Source of the DNA: Solirubrobacterales bacterium
Lineage (GTDB): Bacteria; Actinomycetota; Thermoleophilia; Solirubrobacterales; Solirubrobacteraceae
Length of the DNA stretch: 6,085 nt
NCBI GenBank assembly: GCA_025964075.1
Contig: JAOPZQ010000204.1
Coordinates: forward strand, 1 to 6,085
Direction of reading: 5' to 3'
In this document: positions 1 to 5,952 of the stretch, in pieces
How the letters are laid out: each line of letters opens with the position of its first letter
Numbering within the stretch: position 1 is the stretch's first letter
Translations under genes and position numbers: made by a program
The notes under the pieces: model-generated
What the model saw: the letters and a program-made list of their open reading frames with translations, nothing else
What the model was told of the DNA's origin: nothing
Database searches by the model: none

Positions 1-1
1 C

Positions 2-709
2 CTACGTCACGCCGGGCTCGCGCACGAACGCCGTGTCGGTCGGCGTGACGAGCTCGTCGAAGCGCGAGGCGATGATCGGGTAGGCTACGCCCGGCTGGGC
101 GATCGCCCCGTTCGTGAGCCGGGCGACGCCGGGCCCCCCGACGATCAGCTCGTCGCACAGCGGGCATCCGAACGTGTTCAGGAACTCGTCGACCCCGGGC
201 CGGATGCCGAGCAGGTCGGCGATCGAGACGAGGCCGGCGAACGTCGTGCCGTGCGTCGGCGGCGCGATCGCCACGACCCGGTCGACCTTGGACGCGTAGC
301 CGAGGACCTTGGGCCCGTAGAGCGACTGGAACGCGCCCTCCGAGTGCCCGACGAGGTCGACCTTCGCGGCGCCGGTCGTGGTCCGCACGCGGTCGACGAA
401 CGCGGCGATCTCGGGCGCCGACCGGTCGAGCGAGACGGTGCCGCCGAACGGACTCGCGGGCGAGGCGAGGCCGTAGGTCGGCGCGAACGCGCAGTAGCCC
501 TGGTTCGCGAGGTAGGGGCCGAGGTACGCGTAGTTCCCGGGTCCGTTGCCGCCGAGGCCGTGGAGGAGCACGAGTGGGTCGGGATGGGCGGCCGCGGGGC
601 GGCAGCTCCAGTCGTTGAAGCCCGACGAGGGCGGCGCCGCCGCGGCCGGGCCGGCGGCGGCGAGGCTCGCGAGGACCAGCGCGGCCGTGACGACGAGGCG
701 ACGAGGCAT
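2..709 (-). CDS. Secreted class-2-type lipase / alpha/beta-hydrolase, C-terminus apparently cut short
   Basis: A 235-aa alpha/beta-hydrolase, probably an exported esterase or lipase acting on acyl esters outside the cell. Residues 1-25 form a signal peptide (PRR, a hydrophobic Ala/Leu/Val stretch, then an AxA-type site near residues 23-25). The oxyanion-loop motif LLHGLGGN is at 48-55, the nucleophile elbow GHSEG at 121-125 (Ser123), and the probable acid Asp218 lies in SRFDELVTP. Cys36, Cys73, Cys182 and Cys185 could form disulfides. In actinobacterial relatives the chain continues some 20-40 residues past the equivalent of PGVT and carries the catalytic His in a (D/E)H(V/L)GI-type motif. 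Here a TAG at 2-4 ends the frame right after PGVT, so no catalytic His is visible. It is either a truncated allele, a frameshift, or an error at the window edge. The ATG start has a weak GGGAG four bases upstream. It is divergent from the TetR gene, which may control it. Family call is firm; activity is doubtful. Confidence 0.85.
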   Translation of the reverse strand: MPRRLVVTAALVLASLAAAGPAAAAPPSSGFNDWSCRPAAAHPDPLVLLHGLGGNGPGNYAYLGPYLANQGYCAFAPTYGLASPASPFGGTVSLDRSAPEIAAFVDRVRTTTGAAKVDLVGHSEGAFQSLYGPKVLGYASKVDRVVAIAPPTHGTTFAGLVSIADLLGIRPGVDEFLNTFGCPLCDELIVGGPGVARLTNGAIAQPGVAYPIIASRFDELVTPTDTAFVREPGVT

Positions 710-742
710 CTCTCTCCCACTCCCTTGGACAACGGCGGCGGG

Positions 743-771
743 ATCATGACATGGATTCGTGTTATCGACAA
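743..771 (-). promoter_or_regulatory. Candidate promoter of the lipase gene
   Basis: On the minus strand a -35-like TTGTCG (766-771, 4/6 to TTGACA) lies exactly 17 bp from a -10-like CATGAT (743-748, 4/6 to TATAAT). Transcription would begin near 736 and give a leader of about 27 nt containing the weak GGGAG ribosome site (714-718). Assigned by eye from hexamer match and spacing only. The -35 element overlaps the inverted repeat at 768-781, so a protein bound there would block it. Confidence 0.4.
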
Positions 772-781
772 GACCCCTTGT
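768..781. promoter_or_regulatory. Small inverted repeat, possible TetR operator
   Basis: Perfect 5-bp arms ACAAG (768-772) and CTTGT (777-781) are separated by ACCC. One further matched pair (766 with 783) lies beyond a mismatch. The site is in the divergent gap between the lipase and TetR genes and covers the lipase -35 hexamer, a usual location for a TetR autoregulatory operator. The arms are short, so chance occurrence is possible. Confidence 0.3.
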
Positions 782-807
782 TGGGAAAACGGTGACTGGC
801 CCAGCGG

Positions 808-813
808 TACCCT
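808..813 (+). promoter_or_regulatory. Candidate -10 element for leaderless TetR transcript
   Basis: TACCCT fits the actinobacterial -10 pattern TANNNT and lies 6 bp before the ATG at 820, which puts the expected transcription start on the start codon itself. No Shine-Dalgarno-like purine run precedes that ATG (the sequence there is pyrimidine-rich CCTCTGGGC), which agrees with leaderless translation. There is no good -35 match at normal spacing. Confidence 0.35.
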
Positions 814-819
814 CTGGGC

Positions 820-1479
820 ATGGCCAAGCGCTCCCGGCCCGACGCCCCCACCGGCCGGCGCATCCGCGGCCTCGACGCCGCCGAGCGCCGCGACGAGCGC
901 CGGCGCCTGCTGCTCGACGCGGCCCTCGAGCTGTTCGCCGCGCACACCTACCAGGGCACGTCGATCGAGCAGATCTGCCAGGCCGCGTACGTGGGGACGA
1001 AGAGCTTCTACGAGCTCTTCGAGAGCCGCGAGGCGTGCTACCTGGCGCTCCTGCAACGCATCACCGACGGCATCAGCACCCGCGTGAGCGAGGTCCTCGC
1101 CGCCGCCCCCGACGGCGAGGCCCAGGCCACGCGCCTGCTCGTCTCGGCGTTCGCCCACGCGCTTGTCGACGACCCGCGCCGGGCGAAGGTCACTTTCGGC
1201 GAGGCCGCGGGCGTCTCCCCCGCCGTCGAGCGCCAGCGGCGGACGAACCGGCGCTGGGCGGCCGGGTTCGTCGAGTCGGTGTGGGAGCGCTACGGGGCGA
1301 CGCCGCGGAAGGCCGGGGTCGACGCCCATCGCGTCGCGATCGGGCTCGTCGGCGGCATGTTCGACCTCGTCGCCGACTGGCTGCTCGACGCCGACCCGAG
1401 CGATACCGGCGACGTCGAGCGGCTCGTGGCGGACCTCGAGGCGTTCTACGGCGTCGTTCGCGACGGGCTGAGGGGCTGA
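820..1479 (+). CDS. TetR/AcrR-family transcriptional regulator
   Basis: A 219-aa cytoplasmic one-component repressor-type protein of usual family length. A basic N-terminal tail (1-28) leads into helix 1 (about 29-43, LLLDAALELFAAHTYQG). The helix-turn-helix follows: TSIEQICQAA (47-56) and recognition helix VGTKSFYELF (58-67), then the conserved SREACYLALL (69-78). The remainder (about 80-219) is an all-helical ligand-binding and dimerisation domain whose ligand cannot be read from sequence. The ATG at 820 is preferred because the HTH sits at the normal distance from it and no in-frame upstream start is evident. It has no visible ribosome site, so translation may be leaderless. The gene is divergent from the lipase and convergent with the MFS exporter. 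Likely targets are its own divergent promoter and possibly the exporter promoter, but the half-sites at the two places do not resemble each other. Confidence 0.93.
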   Translation: MAKRSRPDAPTGRRIRGLDAAERRDERRRLLLDAALELFAAHTYQGTSIEQICQAAYVGTKSFYELFESREACYLALLQRITDGISTRVSEVLAAAPDGEAQATRLLVSAFAHALVDDPRRAKVTFGEAAGVSPAVERQRRTNRRWAAGFVESVWERYGATPRKAGVDAHRVAIGLVGGMFDLVADWLLDADPSDTGDVERLVADLEAFYGVVRDGLRG

Positions 1480-1610
1480 GCCGCCAGGCACGGGACGGTC
1501 GCCGGGGCCGGCTCCGCCGCCCCGTGCCGGCGGACCTCGCCGATCGCCAGGGCCGCCAGGACGCCGAGCCCCGCCGCGATCGCCCAGCCGCGGTCGAACC
1601 GGGCGACGGG
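1446..1610 (-). pseudogene. Degenerate coding remnant with one hydrophobic segment
   Basis: The minus strand has a 54-codon open stretch, bounded by TGA at 1611-1613 and TAG at 1446-1448, with no ATG/GTG start at its 5' end. It reads FDRGWAIAAGLGVLAALAIG and then a basic, Ala/Pro-rich tail. Almost every codon through the main part ends in G or C, which is coding-like, and residues 9-24 look like a membrane helix. A second coding-like stretch (VELAPADDPSP, about 1598-1630) lies just upstream in another frame, so this could be the frameshifted 3' end of a lost membrane-anchored gene. Its tail overlaps the TetR 3' end by 34 bp. I do not recognise the family. The rest of this gap (1611-1694) shows nothing else supportable. 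A chance open frame in GC-rich DNA is the alternative. Confidence 0.35.
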
Positions 1611-1694
1611 TCATCGGCCGGGGCGAGCTCAACGTCCGCCCCCGGCCCGGGCGCCGACGAACGGCAACGCGCGGAGGCGCGACTGCCGTAGGGC

Positions 1695-1721
1695 GGAAAA
1701 AGGGGTCAGACCCCTTTTTCC
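1695..1721. terminator. Perfect 27-bp palindrome, probable bidirectional terminator
   Basis: Arms GGAAAAAGGGGTC (1695-1707) and GACCCCTTTTTCC (1709-1721) are exact reverse complements around a single A. As RNA, from either strand, it folds into an A5G4/C4U5 stem with a UCAGA or UCUGA loop and a U-run on the 3' side of the stem. It sits one base after the MFS stop codon (TGA, 1723-1725) and between the convergent TetR and MFS genes, where a two-way terminator is expected. The same AAAAGGGGTC/GACCCCTTTT core is, to my knowledge, a dispersed repeat in many bacterial genomes, so it may also be a mobile or replicated palindrome. Confidence 0.7.
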
Positions 1722-1722
1722 A

Positions 1723-3198
1723 TCACGCCGGCGCGGGGGCGGCGTCCAGTGCGGGCGCGGTGGCCGCGACCGGCCGGGCGTGGCGGGGCAGCCAGTAGGC
1801 GATCGCGAACGCGAGCGCCAGCAGGGCGACGGTGATCAGCGTCGTCCACTCGGCCGCGCCGAGGAACCCCTGCGCCGGCCCGAGCTGCGGCTTGACGAGC
1901 CCGAAGAAGATCGCGCCGAGGCCGGCGACGCCGAGCGACATCGAGAGGCCGTTGACCGACTGCAGGACGGCCGAGGCCGACCCGATCTCGGAGGGCTCCA
2001 CGTCCGCGATCGCGATGTCGAAGAGCGGCACGAACACCATCCCCATGCCGATCCCGCCGACGATCATCGGCGCCAGGAGGTCGAGGCTGCCGACGCCGGT
2101 CCCTGCGGATTCGAACACGACGTAGATGCCGAGCAGCCCGAGGCTCTCGACGACCAGGCCGGCGTGGAGGACGCGACGGCCGAGCTTGTGCATCGTGATC
2201 CCGCCGATCGCCGAGCCGACGAACGCCCCCGCCGCCCACGGCGCCGTGCCGATCGCCGCGTGCCACGCCGAGAACCCGAGCCCGGCCTGCAGGAAGAGGT
2301 TGAAGATTAGGACGATCCCGCCCAGCGAGGCGATGAAGACGAGCGAGAACGCGATCCCGGAGGCGTAGCCGCGGTGGGTGAAGATGCCGGGCTCGACGAG
2401 CGGCGTCGCGCCCGCGCGCTTGCGGCGGACCTGGTGCAGCGCGAACAGGCCGAGCACCGCGACCGAGGCGCCGAGCATCGCGTCGAGCCAGCCCGGCCAC
2501 CCGAGCTGGTGGCCCTGGACGAGCGGGAGGACGAGCAGGCACATCCCGACGCCGGCGAGCGCGGCGCCCGTGAGGTCGAGCCGCGCGCCTCGGGCCGCCG
2601 TCGCCGTCGCCGTCGGCAGCAGCCTTGCCGCCGTCACGAGCGCGAAGACGCCCACCGGGACGTTGACGAGGAAGATCATCCGCCAGCTGCTGCCGAGGAA
2701 GTCGGCGCCGATCAGCGCGCCGGCGAGGATCGGTCCGAGCATCGCGGAGAGGCCCATGACCGGCCCGTAGACGCCGAACGCCTTCCCCATCTCCTCCGGC
2801 CGGAAGAGATCGCGCATCAGCCCCATGACCTGCGGCAGCATCAGCGCGCTGAGCGCGCCCTGGGCCGCGCGGGCTGCGATCAGCTCGCCGGGAGTCGCGG
2901 CGGCCGCGCACGCGATCGAGGCGAGCAGGAAGCCGGCGATGCCGACCATCAGCATCCGCCGGCGGCCGAACAGGTCGCCGAGCCGCCCGCCGGTGAGCAG
3001 CGTCACGGCCATCGCCAGCGTGTAGGCGGCGGAGATCCACTCGAGGTCGGCGAACGAGCCGCCGAGGTCGCGTCTGATCGACGGCGCCGCCACCTGGGCG
3101 ATCGTGGAGTCCAGCAGGTCCATCACCGCGGCCGCGAGGACGGCCGCGAACGCCAGCCAGCGCCAGCGGTTCGGGGTGGTCATGGTCGTTGCGGGCAC
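1723..3198 (-). CDS. DHA2-family (EmrB/QacA-like) 14-TM MFS multidrug exporter
   Basis: A 491-aa inner-membrane drug:proton antiporter of the DHA2 branch, at the usual length for 14 helices. Motif D1 (MDLLDSTIAQVAAPSI, 26-41) is in TM1, with the helix-1 acidic Asp30. Motif A (GRLGDLFGRRR, 71-81) follows TM2, motif B (RAAQGALSALMLPQ, 110-123) is in TM4, and motif C (GLSAMLGPILAG, 149-160), the antiporter signature, is in TM5. SWRMIFLVNVPVG (171-183) is the typical pre-TM6 block. A loop with an Ala/Thr repeat (195-203) precedes the C-terminal helices, and the tail (472-491) is Ala/Pro-rich. The start is GTG at 3198: GGAGG lies 4 bases upstream, whereas the ATG at 3183 would be 19 bases from it. 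It has its own promoter covered by operator-like repeats. The substrate cannot be predicted. Neighbours: convergent TetR downstream, amine-oxidase remnant upstream. Confidence 0.95.
   Translation of the reverse strand: MPATTMTTPNRWRWLAFAAVLAAAVMDLLDSTIAQVAAPSIRRDLGGSFADLEWISAAYTLAMAVTLLTGGRLGDLFGRRRMLMVGIAGFLLASIACAAAATPGELIAARAAQGALSALMLPQVMGLMRDLFRPEEMGKAFGVYGPVMGLSAMLGPILAGALIGADFLGSSWRMIFLVNVPVGVFALVTAARLLPTATATAARGARLDLTGAALAGVGMCLLVLPLVQGHQLGWPGWLDAMLGASVAVLGLFALHQVRRKRAGATPLVEPGIFTHRGYASGIAFSLVFIASLGGIVLIFNLFLQAGLGFSAWHAAIGTAPWAAGAFVGSAIGGITMHKLGRRVLHAGLVVESLGLLGIYVVFESAGTGVGSLDLLAPMIVGGIGMGMVFVPLFDIAIADVEPSEIGSASAVLQSVNGLSMSLGVAGLGAIFFGLVKPQLGPAQGFLGAAEWTTLITVALLALAFAIAYWLPRHARPVAATAPALDAAPAPA
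2597..2614. repeat. Three tandem GCCGTC hexamers inside the exporter gene
   Basis: Three exact copies of GCCGTC lie within the MFS frame and encode Thr-Ala pairs in the loop around residues 195-201, before the C-terminal half. Copy-number change would keep the frame, adding or removing two residues per unit in a non-membrane loop. Confidence 0.6.
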
Positions 3199-3202
3199 CG
3201 AG

Positions 3203-3207
3203 CCTCC
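3203..3207 (-). promoter_or_regulatory. Ribosome binding site GGAGG fixing the exporter start
   Basis: Minus-strand GGAGG lies 4 bases before GTG 3198. It is the only strong Shine-Dalgarno sequence seen at any start in this window, and it selects GTG 3198 over the downstream ATG at 3183. Confidence 0.7.
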
Positions 3208-3215
3208 GATCTGGA

Positions 3216-3265
3216 TGGAACGAAACCTTCCGTTCCATCATATCAGAACGGAATGCTTTGTTCCA
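3216..3265. promoter_or_regulatory. Operator cluster: four alternating GGAACG-type half-sites
   Basis: Two 22-bp inverted repeats lie 28 bp apart. Site 1 (3216-3237) has perfect arms TGGAACG/CGTTCCA around 8 bp. Site 2 (3244-3265) has the related arms CAGAACG/TGTTCCA around 8 bp. Facing arms of the two sites form a third inverted repeat, TTCCGTTC (3228-3235) and GAACGGAA (3246-3253), with a perfect 8-bp match. The four half-sites therefore share a consensus near GGAACGGAA in alternating orientation. The array overlaps the exporter promoter, the geometry expected for repression by a dimeric, possibly cooperatively binding TetR-like protein. The TetR encoded in this window is one candidate regulator; an unlinked one is equally possible. 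Confidence 0.7.
3237..3265 (-). promoter_or_regulatory. Promoter of the MFS exporter, extended -10 type
   Basis: On the minus strand TATGAT (3237-3242) matches the -10 consensus in 5 of 6 bases and is preceded by TGA, giving an extended -10. A weak -35-like TGGAAC (3260-3265, 3/6) lies 17 bp upstream and is itself an operator half-site. Transcription would start near 3230, giving a leader of about 31 nt with GGAGG before GTG 3198. The -10 sits in the spacer between operator sites 1 and 2, so bound repressor would occlude it. Confidence 0.6.
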
Positions 3266-3283
3266 CTAAATCCGTCGACTCGT

Positions 3284-3616
3284 TTAGCCCACGAGATGAG
3301 CTCCGAGCAGCTGCCGAGCGGCCCGGACACCGCTGCGCAGCGCGCCCTCCATCACGCCGTGCCAGTCGCCGGCGGTGTGCTCGCCGGCGAACGCCAGCGG
3401 GCCGACCGTCCGGGCGAGCCTCCGGCCACGAGACGATCTCGGCGGTCTCGGACGCGAGCGCGAGCCCGGGGCGCAGGCGCCGCGGGCGCTCGAGTCGCCC
3501 GGTCCGCGGTCAAGGCCCCGTGCCTCGAACACGACGACCTCGGCGCCGCTCCGCTGCAGCTCGTCCGCGGCGGCCAGGCCCGCGAAGCCGGCGCCGACGA
3601 CCACGATGCGGGTCAC
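3284..3616 (-). pseudogene. Flavin amine oxidase remnant (both ends kept, interior deleted)
   Basis: An open frame of 110 codons, against roughly 420-460 in the flavin monoamine oxidase family. Residues 1-33 are an intact Rossmann FAD-binding start: VVVGAGFAGLAAADEL has the GxGxxG (8-13), and the acidic end of strand 2 is FEAR (30-33). Residues 67-110 are the family C-terminus, LARTVGPLAFAGEH (67-80) then MEGALRSGVRAA (89-100), which contacts FAD. Between them (3419-3517) the frame gives unrelated Arg/Ser/Pro-rich sequence. In another minus frame, 3417-3482 reads RRLRPGLALASETAEIVSW, a conserved block that normally lies before the C-terminal motif. Several deletions plus frameshifts explain this, and the substrate domain is gone. 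The GTG start overlaps the upstream TGA (GTGA, 3613-3616) with no ribosome site, implying translation was coupled to the E1-like gene. Any product would not be a working oxidase. Confidence 0.85.
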
Positions 3617-5952
3617 GCGCGGCCGGCGTCGAGCAGGTCCGCCGCGGCGCCGACGATCGTGTCGGCGTCGATCCCGAAGTGCCGATAGAGGTCCTCGACG
3701 TCGCCGGACTGCCCGAAGTCGTCGACCCCGAGGCAGGCGATCGGCGTGGAGCGAACCGCCGAGAGGAAGCTCAGCGTGTGCGGGTGACCGTCGAGCACCG
3801 ACACGATCGGAGCCGCGCGCGCGGGCGGGAACAGCTCGTCGAGGAACGCGGCGTCGCCCTCGCCGACGCCCTGCCGCGCCCGGAGCGCACGGAAGACGAG
3901 GTCCGGGGAGGTCAGGCAGACGACGTCACAGGGGACACCCTCGGCCGTGAGCTCGTCCGCCGCCGCGAGCACCTCGGGCATGATCGCCCCGACGCCGACG
4001 AGGACGACCGCCGGCGCGCCCGCCGCGGCCCGGACCCGATACCCGCCGGCGAGGACCTGACGCCGGCGCTCTTCGCGAGCGGCCGGGTCGTCGGGGACCG
4101 CCGCGAGCCCTTGGTCGAGCGGGCGCGTCGAGAGGCGGAAGTACGCCGAGGTCCCGCCCGGCCGGCCGAGCCGCGAGAGGGCGTGCAGAAGCGTCCATTC
4201 GAGATCCTGGCCGAACGCCGGCTCCCACGCGACGCATCCCGGCTGCTCGAGCCCCACCGACGGGGTGATGATCGACTGGTGCGCTCCGCCCTCCGGCGCC
4301 AGCGTGACGCCCGACGGCGTCCCCACGAGGATCGACTGGCCGCCGGCGTAGATCCCGAACGACCACGGCTCGAGCGCCCGGTTGACAAACGGGTCGTACA
4401 GCGTGCCGATCGGCAGCAGCCCGGTCCCGTCACGCGACCACGTCGCGCCGAGCTCCCCGAGCAGGCCGACGAGGTTGCCCTCGGCGATCCCGAGCTCGTT
4501 GTGCGGGCCGTGGGTGCTCTCGCGCCAGCGGACGAGCGAGTCGGTGTCGTCGGCGAACCAGTCGATGCGGTGGGTGGGCGGGCCCGAATTCCAGATTCCG
4601 ACGCGGTTGATCCAGCCGCCGAGGTTGGTCGAGGACGCCACGTCCGGGCTGACCGTCACCACGTGCGCGGCGACGTCCGGCGCCTCGTGGGCGAGGTCGA
4701 CGAAGAACCGCCCGAACGCCTGCTGGGTGGAGGCGTGGCCGGCGTGCGTCCGGCCGACGTCCGCGGGCACGGGAGGCGCCGGCACCAACTCCACCCGCTC
4801 GCGCTCGAGCCGGTCCGCCGCCCGGTGGCAGAGCGCGGCCTCCTCGGAGTCCGGCGGGAACGCGGCCCACGGATCGCTCGCGTCGGCGCCCAGCTCCCCG
4901 GCGAGATGCTCCCACTGCTCCTGCGTGAGCAGCGCCGAGTGGTTGGCCGGGTGCCCCTGCGTCGCGAGGCGCCAGGCCTTGATCGTGTAGGCGAAGACGA
5001 CCGACGGCCGGTCGGTGACGGCGTCCGCCTCGGCGAGCGCCGCGAGCACGTCCGAGAGATCGTGGCCGCCGAGGTCGCGGATCGCGCGCAGCACGTCGCC
5101 GTCGGGGAGGTCCGCGATCAGCTTCGCCACCTCGCGGCGCCCGCGGCCGCTCCCCGGCAGGCGATCGCGCAGCTCGTCGGCGCTGGAGCGCAGCAGGCGC
5201 TGGTACTCCTCGTTCGGCATCTGGTCGATGCGTCGGCGGAGCGCCGCGCCGCCGTCGCGCTCGAACAGGCCGCGCAGGTGTCGGCCGTACTTGACGGTCA
5301 CGGCGTGCCACCCGGCCGCCTCGAACATCGAGACGAGGCGGCCCGCCGCCATGTTGGGGACGACCCGGTCGAGCGACTGGCGGTTGAGGTCGACGATCCA
5401 CAACACCTCGCCGAGGTGCGGGACGACCGGGTCGACGACGGCCTCCCAGATCGCACCCTCGTCGAGCTCCGCGTCGCCGACCAGCGCCACGGCGCGGCCG
5501 CCCCGCGGCACCTCGAAATGGCCGGCGACATAGCGGTGAGCGATCGCGCTCCACACGGCCGCGGTCGCGCCGATGCCCACGGAGCCGGTCGAGAAGTCCG
5601 CCGGCACCGGGTCCTTGAGCCGGCTCGGATAGCTCTGGAGCCCGCCGAGCTCGCGGAGCGTCGTCAGGTACCGGGCGTCGAGGCGACCGAGCAGGTACTC
5701 GATCGCATGCAGGACCGGCGAGGCGTGGGGCTTGACCGAGACCCGGTCCGGGCCCCGCAGGTGGTGGAAGTACAGCGCCGTCATGACCGACACCATCGAG
5801 GCCGACGACGCCTGGTGGCCGCCGACCTTGACCCCGGATGAAGTCGACCGCACGCGGTTCGCATGGTGCACGATGCTCGTGGCGAGCCAGAGCACCCGGT
5901 CCTGCACGGCCTCCAGGGTCGTCAGGTCCGTCCTCTCCTCGGTCACGGCCAC
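3613..5952 (-). CDS. Thiamin-diphosphate 2-oxoacid dehydrogenase E1, homodimeric (AceE/transketolase-like), short form
   Basis: A 779-aa cytoplasmic ThDP enzyme of the single-chain pyruvate dehydrogenase E1 type, expected to decarboxylate a 2-oxoacid. GGHQASSASM (44-53, His46) and KPHASP (74-79, His76) match the AceE active-site histidines. STGSVGIG (121-128) and the ThDP/metal motif GDAELDEG (159-166) to DLNRQSLD (188-195) follow. IKAWRLATQGHPANH (324-338) matches the AceE inner loop with its His. In the pyrimidine domain, HNELGIAEGN (484-493) supplies the ThDP-activating Glu486, and GTPSGVTLAPEGGAHQS (544-560) supplies His558. The C-terminal domain has the conserved GVDDFGQSGDVEDLYRHFGID (742-762). 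E. coli AceE (887 aa) has about 60 more residues before the first histidine motif, a region involved in E2 binding, and these are absent here. No E2 or E3 gene is in the window. The substrate may be pyruvate, 2-oxobutyrate (as in MdeB-type enzymes) or another 2-oxoacid. The start is GTG with no ribosome site and is not certain. It is followed by the overlapping amine-oxidase remnant. Confidence 0.9.
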   Translation of the reverse strand: MAVTEERTDLTTLEAVQDRVLWLATSIVHHANRVRSTSSGVKVGGHQASSASMVSVMTALYFHHLRGPDRVSVKPHASPVLHAIEYLLGRLDARYLTTLRELGGLQSYPSRLKDPVPADFSTGSVGIGATAAVWSAIAHRYVAGHFEVPRGGRAVALVGDAELDEGAIWEAVVDPVVPHLGEVLWIVDLNRQSLDRVVPNMAAGRLVSMFEAAGWHAVTVKYGRHLRGLFERDGGAALRRRIDQMPNEEYQRLLRSSADELRDRLPGSGRGRREVAKLIADLPDGDVLRAIRDLGGHDLSDVLAALAEADAVTDRPSVVFAYTIKAWRLATQGHPANHSALLTQEQWEHLAGELGADASDPWAAFPPDSEEAALCHRAADRLERERVELVPAPPVPADVGRTHAGHASTQQAFGRFFVDLAHEAPDVAAHVVTVSPDVASSTNLGGWINRVGIWNSGPPTHRIDWFADDTDSLVRWRESTHGPHNELGIAEGNLVGLLGELGATWSRDGTGLLPIGTLYDPFVNRALEPWSFGIYAGGQSILVGTPSGVTLAPEGGAHQSIITPSVGLEQPGCVAWEPAFGQDLEWTLLHALSRLGRPGGTSAYFRLSTRPLDQGLAAVPDDPAAREERRRQVLAGGYRVRAAAGAPAVVLVGVGAIMPEVLAAADELTAEGVPCDVVCLTSPDLVFRALRARQGVGEGDAAFLDELFPPARAAPIVSVLDGHPHTLSFLSAVRSTPIACLGVDDFGQSGDVEDLYRHFGIDADTIVGAAADLLDAGRA

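Noticed and set aside
178..1632. Minus-strand open frame of 484 codons running through the TetR and lipase genes
   Set aside because: It is antisense to TetR and out of frame with the lipase, with composition dominated by Arg/Pro/Gly and no motif. It is a shadow frame.
1695..1721. Attachment site or insertion-sequence end
   Set aside because: There is no second copy, target duplication or recombinase in the window. Position and U-run structure fit a terminator at a convergent gene pair.
1706..3241. Minus-strand open frame of 511 codons overlapping the MFS gene
   Set aside because: Arg/Pro-rich shifted-frame translation of the exporter; the 1723-3198 frame carries all the MFS motifs and the membrane helices.
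3284..3616. A genuine novel miniature FAD protein instead of a pseudogene
   Set aside because: The middle third has no sensible composition, and a conserved amine-oxidase block is visible in another frame there, which fits decay by deletion better than a functional fusion.
3104..3950. Plus-strand open frames opposite the amine-oxidase remnant and E1 C-terminus
   Set aside because: No domain signature and no start context. The minus strand has recognisable FAD and ThDP-enzyme motifs in the same stretch.
2374..5841. Plus-strand open frame of 1155 codons across the exporter and E1-like genes
   Set aside because: It is antisense to two well-supported genes with clear family motifs. Its product is Arg/Glu/Asp-rich low-complexity sequence with no domain, typical of an antisense frame in very GC-rich DNA.
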